Below, piece by piece: positions 1-6,204 of a stretch of 11,184 bases of DNA; position 1 is the stretch's first letter, and each line of letters begins with the position of its first letter. The position numbers were made by a program, and so were the translations under genes. The notes beneath the pieces were generated by a model that saw nothing but the letters and a program-made list of their open reading frames with translations, was not told the origin of the DNA and made no database searches. The stretch is from the NCBI GenBank assembly GCA_021825025.1, contig JAKAIP010000007.1:1-11184 (forward strand), written 5' to 3'. This DNA is from a bacterium. Lineage in GTDB: Bacteria; Patescibacteria; Paceibacteria; UBA9973; SBAW01.

Positions 1-290
1 GACATGCAGAGAAGCTGCTCCAAGGAGACGCAACTTATACCTTTGATATCACACTGACCTATGACGCAGGTACCGTTCCTGAACGGTATGAGGCGGCATT
101 CAAATTACTGAGCAACAAGAAGACAATATATGCACGTGCGGACGGCAGTGCCCTTCACGAAGCCATAGATCTGGCAGTAGAAGAGTTTAACCGCGAACTC
201 GCAAAGCTCAAGAAGAAGGGACAACGAAGCATGCGAGAGCATACGGCCCGCATCAAGGATTTTTTGCGCGGATTCAGGAGACGACCGTAG
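1..290 (+). CDS. HPF/RaiA-like ribosome hibernation factor (3' part, start outside window)
   Basis: This is the C-terminal 95 residues of a protein that starts before the window; the readable frame begins at base 3 and stops with TAG at 288-290. The pattern is a beta strand (YTFDITLTYD), a lysine-rich stretch with another strand (KKTIYARA), then an amphipathic helix with ALHEAIDLAVEEFNREL and a Lys/Arg-rich tail. This fits the second half of the small beta-alpha-beta-beta-beta-alpha fold of the HPF/RaiA family, in which the 'AIDxAvdkLxrqL' helix is the most recognisable part. Such proteins bind in the 30S decoding channel and silence or store ribosomes in poor conditions. The tail ends in RRRP, and no long-HPF C-terminal dimerisation domain is present. 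The last 17 bp overlap the convergent fmt. The assignment rests on helix pattern and length, so another small basic protein remains possible. Confidence 0.68.
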   Translation, partial: HAEKLLQGDATYTFDITLTYDAGTVPERYEAAFKLLSNKKTIYARADGSALHEAIDLAVEEFNRELAKLKKKGQRSMREHTARIKDFLRGFRRRP

Positions 291-1149
291 CGCCGGAAGC
301 TAAGAACGTCTCGTACGGCATCTCCCGCTTTCCTTCGGGAATCACTTGTTTGATAACTAGGCGAGAATCTACGAGCTCTGCATCGGTGATAATGACGCGG
401 ATCTGTTTTCCTTCCTTGGTCTGTGCGATGCAATAGGCGCGCGGATTGCGATCAAATGCCCGAATTCGTAGCAGCATGGCTTGTGGATCATCATGGAGCG
501 AAATCCGCGCATCGGCATCAGTAAATTTCTTTGTGTACGTCGCCTGCGCATCATCTTGTGCCACCGGGGTGATTTCGCCACGTACCCACAAGGGCAGTAC
601 TTCGGCAAGCAAATTGCCGCCTTCGGTAGCCAGCAGATCTTCAAAGAGACTGCCACGCGGTGGCCACGCATCTGATTCCAATTCCACTCGTCCTTGGGCG
701 ACTATGGGACCGTGATCCATCTGTGCATCCATCTCAATAATGGAAACGCCTGTCTCGCGTTCGTCCGCAAGAATAGCGGAAAGCACTGGGGAAGGGCCAC
801 GGAATTTGGGAAGCAGTGAGGGATGCACATTGAGTGCGCCGTGGATGGGAAGGGAAAGCAGTTGCTCTGGCAGTAGCTTGCCGTATGCGGCAGTACAGAA
901 TACCTGCCACTCTGAATTGCTGATGTTTTCTATAAACGCAGCATCCAGTTTCTCCGGCGTCATGACATCAATATCACGCTCTTGCGCCCACACTTTTGTG
1001 GGTGCAGGGGTGAGCTGCTGACCCCGTCCTGCTGGCTTGTCCGGAGCGCACACAACGAGTGCCGGAAACAAGCCGTGCGTCTCAAGCGCGGTAAGTACCT
1101 GGACTGCAAACCGAGAAGTGCCGAAGAAGGCGAATAAAGGAGACTGCAT
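274..1149 (-). CDS. fmt: Methionyl-tRNA formyltransferase
   Basis: Formylates Met-tRNA(fMet) using 10-formyl-tetrahydrofolate to make the initiator tRNA. At 291 residues it is somewhat shorter than the usual ~310-315. The N-terminal formyltransferase fold opens with FAFFGTSRFA (residues 6-15). The catalytic block NVHPSLLPKFRGPSPV carries Asn107 and His109, followed by TGVSIIEMDAQMDHGPI with catalytic Asp145. ATYTKKFTDADARI (203-216) leads into a C-terminal tRNA-binding beta-barrel domain. The Asp loop reads DHGP rather than the common DTGD, a variant also familiar from PurN-type enzymes. Possession of the C-terminal domain and the position next to def support fmt over purN or a sugar formyltransferase. 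The ATG at 1147-1149 lies 2 nt after the def stop with no Shine-Dalgarno, so it is probably translated by coupling to def. The stop (TGA) overlaps the end of the convergent HPF-like gene. Confidence 0.93.
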   Translation of the reverse strand: MQSPLFAFFGTSRFAVQVLTALETHGLFPALVVCAPDKPAGRGQQLTPAPTKVWAQERDIDVMTPEKLDAAFIENISNSEWQVFCTAAYGKLLPEQLLSLPIHGALNVHPSLLPKFRGPSPVLSAILADERETGVSIIEMDAQMDHGPIVAQGRVELESDAWPPRGSLFEDLLATEGGNLLAEVLPLWVRGEITPVAQDDAQATYTKKFTDADARISLHDDPQAMLLRIRAFDRNPRAYCIAQTKEGKQIRVIITDAELVDSRLVIKQVIPEGKREMPYETFLASGATVVS

Positions 1150-1151
1150 GG

Positions 1152-1637
1152 TTATTCTGATTCGTAGGTAAACTGTTCTGCCTTATCAGTGTAAAGAATG
1201 CCGTTAAGATGGTCTATTTCATGCTGAAAAATCTGTGCGATGAGTCCTGAACCGTGGTAAGTGAACGGCAATCCGTGTTCGTCCAGCGCGTGCACAGTCG
1301 CTTTTTCATGTCGCTCTACGATGCCGTACGTGCCGCGCACCGACAGGCAGCCTTCCGACATCTCTTTTTTTGCTCGTGAAAGACGCACTAATTCCGGATT
1401 GATGAACACCAGATGTTTCTGTTTCGGAGCATCTTCATCGGCGAATACTTTCTCTGAAATGATAAACAGGCGCTTCGATACACCGATCTGCGGTGCGGCA
1501 AGCGCTACCCCGTGCTCTTCTTTGGCAAGCGTAGCATGCATGCGACGCAGTGTGCTGCGCAAGGCACCAATTTCTTTTTTGGGCACTGCTTTTGCTTTTT
1601 GGCGCAATACGGGATTGCCGGTCTGTACGATGGACAT
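1152..1637 (-). CDS. def: Peptide deformylase
   Basis: Removes the N-formyl group from nascent proteins; a metalloenzyme acting at the ribosome exit. The 161-residue length is typical for bacterial type 1 enzymes. All three family motifs are present: GVALAAPQIG (residues 43-52, Gln50), EGCLS (95-99, metal ligand Cys97), and QHEIDHLNG (138-146, ligands His139 and His143, catalytic Glu140). In motif 1 the usual second glycine (GxGLAAPQ) is alanine. The gene heads a two-gene operon with fmt, pairing addition and removal of the formyl group. The ATG (1635-1637) has no Shine-Dalgarno; a TATACT box lies 8 nt upstream, suggesting a leaderless or nearly leaderless mRNA. It is divergent from the 102-residue gene, with only 49 bp between the two starts. 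Confidence 0.95.
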   Translation of the reverse strand: MSIVQTGNPVLRQKAKAVPKKEIGALRSTLRRMHATLAKEEHGVALAAPQIGVSKRLFIISEKVFADEDAPKQKHLVFINPELVRLSRAKKEMSEGCLSVRGTYGIVERHEKATVHALDEHGLPFTYHGSGLIAQIFQHEIDHLNGILYTDKAEQFTYESE

Positions 1638-1645
1638 GTGAGAAA

Positions 1646-1651
1646 AGTATA
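1646..1651 (-). promoter_or_regulatory. Putative -10 box of def-fmt
   Basis: The minus strand reads TATACT here, 8 nt before the def ATG. No convincing -35 is seen: the hexamer 17 bp upstream is TGGGAA, matching TTGACA at only 3 of 6 positions. That hexamer (1669-1674) abuts the -10 box of the divergent gene. Assigned by resemblance to the sigma-70 consensus and position only. Confidence 0.5.
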
Positions 1652-1674
1652 TACAAAAAAAGGCGTTTTTCCCA

Positions 1675-1680
1675 TATACT
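1675..1680 (+). promoter_or_regulatory. Putative leaderless -10 box of the 102-residue gene
   Basis: TATACT lies exactly 6 nt before the ATG at 1687, which would put transcription start on the start codon. There is no Shine-Dalgarno and no clear -35 (TACAAA at 1652-1657). The putative -35 region sits directly beside the def -10 box on the other strand. Confidence 0.55.
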
Positions 1681-1686
1681 GAAGCT

Positions 1687-1995
1687 ATGGAGCATATCAG
1701 TGCTCATCTCTCAAAAAAGAAAACACAGGACAAGGCGACTGAGCGCGGCGAGCTCATGCGCTATTTCTGCGATGCACTCAACCGCAGCAGGGTACGCGAT
1801 CATCTGCCGCCGCTTTCCATGCCGCGGATGGGAAAGATCCTCCAAGGGATTCCCACCAAGGATTTGTACTACCTCAAAAGTGTGTGCGAACAAGCAAAGG
1901 ATTTCTCAAAAAAGTTTTGGTGGGAAATAAATCCTAAAAAGCACGTTCCTCAAGCATCTCAATTCGGGCGCCCAGTGAAGAAAGGCGAGCTATGA
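1687..1995 (+). CDS. Uncharacterised basic protein, 102 residues
   Basis: I do not recognise a named family. The product is small, rich in Lys/Arg, lacks a signal peptide or membrane segment, and is predicted mostly helical. Notable blocks are an N-terminal KKK cluster, RGELMRYFCDALNRSR (residues 20-35), LPPLSMPRMGKILQGIPTKD (40-59), LYYLKSVCEQA and FSKKFWWEINPKKH (73-86). The aromatic FWWEINPKK patch followed by a loose basic tail looks like a conserved domain edge, and the overall pattern would suit a nucleic-acid- or ribosome-binding protein, but this is inference. Support for it being real: a TATACT box 6 nt before the ATG, gene-sized length, and no competing gene over most of its span. 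Its last 62 bp (1934-1995) run antisense over the 3' end of murA, and it is divergent from def-fmt. Confidence 0.72.
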   Translation: MEHISAHLSKKKTQDKATERGELMRYFCDALNRSRVRDHLPPLSMPRMGKILQGIPTKDLYYLKSVCEQAKDFSKKFWWEINPKKHVPQASQFGRPVKKGEL

Positions 1996-3250
1996 GGCCT
2001 TCATAGCCACGGTTGATGCTGTAGATATTGCGCAGCATGGATGTGCCTTTCGCGCCGAGCATCGCGATAAGCAGGATCGTCGCCGGACGCAGCGCAGGAG
2101 GGCAGATGAGATCTGCGGCGCGCAGAGAAGTAGGTCCGGTTATGGAAATGCGGTGTGGATCAGCAAGCAGCGTAGTGGCTCCGAGCTTGTCGAGCTCTGT
2201 AAAGTAGAGTGCTCGCTTTTCATACACCCAATCATGGATGAGCGTGGTGCCTCGCGCCTGTGTTGCAATGACCGCGAAAAAAGGCAGGTTGTCGATATTG
2301 AGTCCGGGATAGGGGAGCGGATGAATTTTTTCCGGCGGTGCCACCAAGCGGCTCGGTAGTATCTGGATATCAGCAAGTTTGACATGGCCCTCTCCGGTAT
2401 AGCGGCGCAAAATTTTATATTTCGCATTCATTTTTTCAAGCACCAACAATTCCAGTTCGATAAATTCAATAGGGCAACGTTTTATCGTGAGAGAGGAGTG
2501 AGTGACCAGAGCGGTGGCGATAAAGAACATAGCATCCGTCGGATCTTCCGTAACAGAGCACACTACGTCTTTTTTGATGTGCTTTTTGCCGTGCACGACA
2601 AGCGTGGTGGTACCTATGCCGTCTATCTTGATGCCCAGTTGCGATAGGAAGGTGCAAAGGTTCTGCACCTGGTAGTTTGCGGAAGCGTATTTGATCGTGC
2701 TTTTGCCGGGAATACCTGCTGCGGCAAGAATGGCGTTTATGGTCGCCGTATCGCCTGATTCGTACATCAGTATTTCTGCCGGATGCAGATCCTTTGTAGT
2801 CACTTCCCAGGCGGTGCGCGTCGCAGTGATGGAGACGCCAAAGTTTTCAAGCGCATAGACATGCGGGCGCACCGTGCGTGATCCCAGGCGGCATCCGCCC
2901 GCCTGCGGAAGCGCGAAAGAAGGAATGGTGTGTATAAGCGAGCCCGTGAACATGATAATGCTGCGCGTACGTTGTGCAGCATCCACATCAATGCTTGGCA
3001 GTGAAAAATGAGCAGGAGGCGTGATCACTACAGACGTACCATGCCATTCCACTATGGTCCCGATGGAGCGCAGGACCTCGATGATGCGGTGTACCTCTTC
3101 TATTTTCGGCACTGATTTGAGCGTCGTTTTTCCGCGGTTGATGAGCGAGGCGCACAACAGGGCCACTGCGCCGTTTTTTGAAGAGTTTACGGTCACCGTA
3201 CCGTGGAGTTTCTTGCCGCCATCGATTTTGAAGTTAACGGTAGGTTGCAT
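1934..3250 (-). CDS. murA: UDP-N-acetylglucosamine 1-carboxyvinyltransferase
   Basis: Catalyses the first committed step of peptidoglycan synthesis, transferring enolpyruvyl from PEP to UDP-GlcNAc in the cytoplasm. The product is 438 residues from the ATG at 3248-3250, compared with ~420 in the family. Visible landmarks are the N-terminal SSKNGAVALL (Lys25-Asn26, matching the Lys22-Asn23 pair of E. coli MurA), the PEP-binding and fosfomycin-target cysteine in AGGCRLGSR (Cys120), NIDNLPFF (Asp320, at the general-base Asp), and the C-terminal RGYEGLIARLSSLGARI. The frame stays open to 3319, but MurA homology begins at MQPTVNFKIDGG, and the longer version would run through the divergent promoter region. 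With Cys120 present, fosfomycin sensitivity is expected. murA is divergent from mreB1. Its TAG stop lies inside the 3' end of the 102-residue gene. Confidence 0.93.
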   Translation of the reverse strand: MQPTVNFKIDGGKKLHGTVTVNSSKNGAVALLCASLINRGKTTLKSVPKIEEVHRIIEVLRSIGTIVEWHGTSVVITPPAHFSLPSIDVDAAQRTRSIIMFTGSLIHTIPSFALPQAGGCRLGSRTVRPHVYALENFGVSITATRTAWEVTTKDLHPAEILMYESGDTATINAILAAAGIPGKSTIKYASANYQVQNLCTFLSQLGIKIDGIGTTTLVVHGKKHIKKDVVCSVTEDPTDAMFFIATALVTHSSLTIKRCPIEFIELELLVLEKMNAKYKILRRYTGEGHVKLADIQILPSRLVAPPEKIHPLPYPGLNIDNLPFFAVIATQARGTTLIHDWVYEKRALYFTELDKLGATTLLADPHRISITGPTSLRAADLICPPALRPATILLIAMLGAKGTSMLRNIYSINRGYEGLIARLSSLGARIEMLEERAF

Positions 3251-3257
3251 GCAGACT

Positions 3258-3287
3258 AGACTAGCATCTTCTCCCGGTTCCTGACAA
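3258..3287 (-). promoter_or_regulatory. Putative murA promoter
   Basis: On the minus strand TTGTCA (3282-3287) and TAGTCT (3258-3263) are separated by 18 bp, and the -10 box ends 7 nt before the chosen ATG. The -10 lies within a tandem AGACTAGACTA on the plus strand, so its exact register is uncertain. No Shine-Dalgarno is at a useful distance; GGGAGA is about 20 nt upstream. Confidence 0.42.
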
Positions 3288-3290
3288 AAT

Positions 3291-3319
3291 TTGTTTTGCT
3301 CGTTACCTTTAGGTATCAT
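3291..3319 (+). promoter_or_regulatory. Putative leaderless promoter of mreB1
   Basis: TTGTTT (3291-3296), a 17-bp spacer and TATCAT (3314-3319), then exactly 6 nt to the ATG at 3326. Its -35 box is only 3 bp from the murA -35 box on the other strand, giving a back-to-back divergent promoter pair in a 75-bp gap. Confidence 0.52.
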
Positions 3320-3325
3320 GACCCC

Positions 3326-4339
3326 ATGGCATTTTTTACTCCCAAACTCGGCATCGATCTAGGCACTGCCAATACGCTCGTGTATGTTCCTGGTAAGGGT
3401 ATCGTACTCAACGAGTCATCAGTCGTCGCCATTTCTGAAATAGACAAACGGGTGCTTGCGGTTGGCGCGAAAGCCAAGGAAATGGTGGGTCGCACGCCAG
3501 GAGAAATCATCGCGTACCGTCCGATGCGAGACGGAGTGATCGCCGATTATCGCGTCACGCAGGCGATGCTGCGCTATTTCATCACGAAAGCGCTCGGCAC
3601 GTTCCAACTCTTCCGTCCCGAAGTCATGGTGTCGGTGCCCACCGGCGTGACATCCACAGAGCGGCGCGCGGTGGTGGAAGCGGCAATTCGTGCAGGCGCA
3701 AAGAGCGCCTACGTGGTCAAAGAATCGGTGCTGGCGGCGATCGGTGCAGGCATTCCTATTCAAGAACCGCGTGGCAACATGGTCATTGATATCGGCGGTG
3801 GCACCACCGATATCGCGGTGATTTCCCTAGGTGGGATTGTCGCCTCAACCTCCATCAAATGCGCAGGCGATCGGCTGGATTATGCGATTGCCGATTACAT
3901 CAAGAAGACGTACAACCTCGCCATCGGGGAGAAAACAGCAGAAGATGTGAAGATCACTATCGGATCGGCGGTTCCTCTCGATGAAGAATTAGTCATGCAA
4001 GTGCGAGGCCGTGATTTTATTACTGGACTGCCGAGATCTATCGAACTTAAAACCAACGATATTGTGAAGGCGATGGGACGGGAACTGCGCGAAATCATCA
4101 AAGCGATCCGAGACGTGCTCCAGGAAACACCGCCGGAGTTTGCCAGCGATATTATTGACCGCGGCATTGTCATGACCGGAGGAACTTCACAGCTGCGGCA
4201 TTTCCCCGAGTTGGTCTTGCGTCGCACGGGTGTCAAAGCGCAAGTAGCGGACGAAGCGCTTTTTTGTGTGGCGAAAGGAACCGGTATCGCTCTTGATCAT
4301 TTGGATACCTATAAAAAGGCAATCATTGCAAAGCGCTAA
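3326..4339 (+). CDS. mreB: Actin-like shape protein MreB, first paralog (diverged)
   Basis: A bacterial actin that forms membrane-bound filaments positioning the cell-wall elongation machinery. It has 337 residues from ATG 3326; the frame extends upstream to 3296, but the MreB N-terminus (KLGIDLGTANTLVY) and the promoter position favour 3326. Nucleotide-binding motifs are phosphate 1 (IDLGTANT, residues 10-17), phosphate 2 (VIDIGGGTTDIAVISLGG, 153-170), GEKTAEDVK (201-209) and MTGGTSQL (283-290). The highly conserved LIEEPMAAAIGAG element reads VVKESVLAAIGAG, so the first Glu is Lys132 and Pro is Ser134, close to the catalytic water in MreB structures. There is no long amphipathic N-terminal helix, only MAFF. 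Unlike mreB2, it is not followed by mreC but by a holB-like gene 1 nt downstream. It is a clear MreB family member with a possibly altered ATPase. Confidence 0.92.
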   Translation: MAFFTPKLGIDLGTANTLVYVPGKGIVLNESSVVAISEIDKRVLAVGAKAKEMVGRTPGEIIAYRPMRDGVIADYRVTQAMLRYFITKALGTFQLFRPEVMVSVPTGVTSTERRAVVEAAIRAGAKSAYVVKESVLAAIGAGIPIQEPRGNMVIDIGGGTTDIAVISLGGIVASTSIKCAGDRLDYAIADYIKKTYNLAIGEKTAEDVKITIGSAVPLDEELVMQVRGRDFITGLPRSIELKTNDIVKAMGRELREIIKAIRDVLQETPPEFASDIIDRGIVMTGGTSQLRHFPELVLRRTGVKAQVADEALFCVAKGTGIALDHLDTYKKAIIAKR

Positions 4340-4340
4340 C

Positions 4341-4979
4341 ATGCAGCATCACGCATACGTGTATGAAGGACTGCGCACATTGTATCCGCAGCTTGTGGCC
4401 GATGCGCGAGTTCGGTTTAAGGTGACCGAGCCTGATGATCCGAATATCTATGCCAGCGTATGGGATACCTTGGGCATAGAGGAGGTACGCACTATTGCGG
4501 ATCGAGCCCTGCTGAAAAGTACGACAGGAACATCGCTGTTTATCCTTGCCGCTTCGCTTATCACCACGCAGGCGCAACAGGCGCTTCTCAAGCTCGCGGA
4601 AGAACCGCCCTTGGGTATGGTGCTTGTACTGCTTATACCGCCCGGCATACTGCTGCCGGCGCTCCGTTCTCGGTTCATGCAGTATCCGAGTGTATTTACA
4701 GAAGATGCGGACGAAGCAGGAGCAGAGCTGCTGCGGTTGTCTGCTGGTGAACGAAGCAAGATGATCGCCACGCTGCTTTCGGAAGAAGAGGGAGTTCGAG
4801 ATCGCGTACGGCATCTTTTGGATGCGCTCGAACAGACACTCTATCCGCTTGCCAGCGCACGTGCTGATGTCCGAGAAGGACTTGCAGCGATTACATTGGT
4901 GCGATCCTATCTTTCCGATCATAGCGCTTCACTGAAACTGTTACTGGAACATCTTGCTATAACGCTTCCGTCTCTATGA
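4341..4979 (+). CDS. DNA polymerase III delta-prime-like clamp-loader subunit, P-loop missing
   Basis: Resembles HolB/DnaX-type AAA+ proteins that load the sliding clamp. The 212 residues begin with HAYVYEG (4-10), corresponding to the 'HAYLFxG' strand that normally leads into the Walker A loop. Here LRTLYPQL follows and no GxxGxGKT exists. The family's recognisable middle is then present: LGIEEVRTI (44-52), SLFILAASLITTQAQQALLKLAEEPP (65-90, degenerate Walker B region) and LLPALRSRF (104-112), with the SR arginine-finger motif. The C-terminal collar-like helical region is short. The protein is therefore likely an ATPase-dead structural subunit, as delta-prime is in many bacteria, but smaller than the usual ~300+ residues. 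The ATG follows the mreB1 stop by 1 nt, and its TGA overlaps the nth start (ATGA). Delta-prime identity is probable; a paralogous small clamp-loader protein is possible. Confidence 0.72.
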   Translation: MQHHAYVYEGLRTLYPQLVADARVRFKVTEPDDPNIYASVWDTLGIEEVRTIADRALLKSTTGTSLFILAASLITTQAQQALLKLAEEPPLGMVLVLLIPPGILLPALRSRFMQYPSVFTEDADEAGAELLRLSAGERSKMIATLLSEEEGVRDRVRHLLDALEQTLYPLASARADVREGLAAITLVRSYLSDHSASLKLLLEHLAITLPSL

Positions 4980-5638
4980 CCAAGCAGCAGTTCATGGTGC
5001 GTAAAGCACGCCTCTACGCTCTCAATCGGAAGCTCAAACAGCTGTTTCCTGGGGCGCACATCGCCCTCAACTACAAAACGCCCTGGGAACTCTTGGTTGC
5101 AGTTGAACTGAGTGCACAATGCACCGACAAGATGGTGAACCGTATTACGGAACGGTTGTTTAAAAAGTACAAAACACTGGATGCATATGTACGGGCGAAG
5201 CCGGAAACATTTGCGCAGGACATTCGCTCAGCCGGCTATTATCGGGTAAAGACAAAGAACATTCTTGCGGCCGCAAAACTGCTCAAAGAACGCTATCGAG
5301 GCAAGCTACCCGCTACTATGCCGGAATTGCTTCGATTTCCGGGCGTTGCGCGGAAAACAGCGAATGTAGTGCTCGGTAATGCCTTTGGCGTGGTTGAAGG
5401 CATTGCCGTTGATACGCATGTGCTCCGCTTTGTTCGTCGATATGATCTTTCCGACTATCGTGATCCTGTACGGATTGAAAAAGATCTGATGGAGTTGTTG
5501 CCAAAAAAAGAATGGTTTCCTTTTACCTACCGAGTAATCGAATATGGGAGAACCATTGCCCCCGCTCGTCCGTATGACACGAACAAAGATCCACTCCTCA
5601 AACTTTATCCGCCTGCCGCCAAGCGATTTCGAATATAG
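4976..5638 (+). CDS. nth: Endonuclease III-type DNA glycosylase/AP lyase without Fe-S cysteines
   Basis: Base-excision repair enzyme that removes oxidised pyrimidines and cleaves the abasic strand. It has 220 residues, family-typical. Landmarks: LSAQCTDKMVN (45-55), the helix-hairpin-helix LLRFPGVARKTANVVLG with catalytic Lys127, and VDTHVLR with catalytic Asp146. The C-terminal loop, which in E. coli Nth carries the four cysteines of a [4Fe-4S] cluster (C-x6-C-x2-C-x5-C), is reduced to YGRTIAPARPYDTNKDPLLK with no cysteine; the only Cys in the protein is Cys49. The enzyme therefore appears clusterless, although the catalytic Lys and Asp are intact, so bifunctional glycosylase activity is expected. 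The start ATG overlaps the holB-like stop by 4 nt (ATGA), suggesting coupling, with no Shine-Dalgarno. Met7 is an alternative start. Confidence 0.9.
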   Translation: MTKQQFMVRKARLYALNRKLKQLFPGAHIALNYKTPWELLVAVELSAQCTDKMVNRITERLFKKYKTLDAYVRAKPETFAQDIRSAGYYRVKTKNILAAAKLLKERYRGKLPATMPELLRFPGVARKTANVVLGNAFGVVEGIAVDTHVLRFVRRYDLSDYRDPVRIEKDLMELLPKKEWFPFTYRVIEYGRTIAPARPYDTNKDPLLKLYPPAAKRFRI

Positions 5639-5644
5639 TATACT
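5639..5644 (+). promoter_or_regulatory. Putative leaderless -10 box of frr
   Basis: TATACT begins on the base after the nth stop codon and ends exactly 6 nt before the frr ATG at 5651. No good -35 box is seen at 16-18 bp spacing. Same arrangement as before the 102-residue gene and the PBP2-like gene. Confidence 0.55.
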
Positions 5645-5650
5645 TTCGCT

Positions 5651-6202
5651 ATGGCATATTCCTTCACCGCGTTTGAACAGCGCATACAAGACATTCAGGA
5701 GCATTTGGCACGAGAGTTTTCCAGTATCCGCACCGGTAGGGCTACGCCGTCGATTCTCGACAGCGTGCTCGTAGAGAGTTACGGCACGCGCATGCATATC
5801 GGACAGGTAGCTTCAATCGCCATCGAAGATGCGCGCACCTTGCGCATTGCCCCATGGGATCAGTCGCAGAGTAAGGAGATAGAGAAGGCGATCGTTGCTG
5901 CTAATCTCGGTCTTTCGGTAAGCACTGACGATAAAGGGCTACGCATTTTTTTTCCGGAACTGACCGCGGAGCGTCGACAGGCGCTCATTAAGTTGGCAAA
6001 AGCAAAGCTCGAAGATGCGCGTACCGCACTGCGTGGCGCGCGTGATGACGTATGGAACGACATTCAAGCACAGGAACGCAATAAACAGATTAGTGAGGAT
6101 GATAAATTCCGCAACAAAGAAGACATGCAGAAACGAGTAGATGCGGCCAACCAAGTATTCGATGAGGCGTTTGCCCGGAAAGAGAAGGAGATAGTGGGGT
6201 AG
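5651..6202 (+). CDS. frr: Ribosome recycling factor
   Basis: With EF-G, splits post-termination ribosomes so that subunits can be reused. It has 183 residues, nearly the standard ~185. Typical features are the helix 1 end and hinge strand SIRTGRATPSILDSVLVESYGT (25-46), with RTGRA-P strongly conserved, ARTLRIAPWDQSQSKEIEKAI (61-81) in the small beta-sandwich domain, and FPELTAERRQALIKLAK (101-117) entering the long third helix. Helix 3 (about 106-180) is rich in Arg, Lys and Glu, as expected for the tRNA-shaped three-helix bundle. The ATG at 5651 lacks a Shine-Dalgarno but has a TATACT box 6 nt upstream. rseP starts 2 nt after the TAG stop, so the two are probably co-transcribed. Confidence 0.96.
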   Translation: MAYSFTAFEQRIQDIQEHLAREFSSIRTGRATPSILDSVLVESYGTRMHIGQVASIAIEDARTLRIAPWDQSQSKEIEKAIVAANLGLSVSTDDKGLRIFFPELTAERRQALIKLAKAKLEDARTALRGARDDVWNDIQAQERNKQISEDDKFRNKEDMQKRVDAANQVFDEAFARKEKEIVG

Positions 6203-6204
6203 AT

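Noticed and set aside
446..1021. Long plus-strand open frames opposite fmt.
   Set aside because: They are antisense shadows of a well-supported fmt, with no protein-like motif and no start signal.
1653..1670. A-tract/T-tract (AAAAAAAGGCGTTTTT) as a terminator between def and the 102-residue gene.
   Set aside because: Both genes start here and diverge, so no transcript ends in this gap; the stem would be only A-T pairs.
3251..3319. Longer MurA with 23 extra N-terminal residues.
   Set aside because: Family similarity begins at 3250, and the extension covers the divergent promoter region.
3788..3814. 27-bp near-perfect inverted repeat inside mreB1 (GATATCGGCGGTG / CACCACCGATATC).
   Set aside because: It encodes the phosphate-2 motif DIGGGTTDI, whose codons are naturally near-palindromic. 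Coding constraint explains it and the loop is too short for a hairpin.
4323..4922. 199-codon minus-strand open frame opposite the holB-like gene.
   Set aside because: Composition is unlike a real protein (many scattered Arg/Cys/His, no domain), while the plus-strand frame shows clamp-loader motifs and joins its neighbours cleanly.
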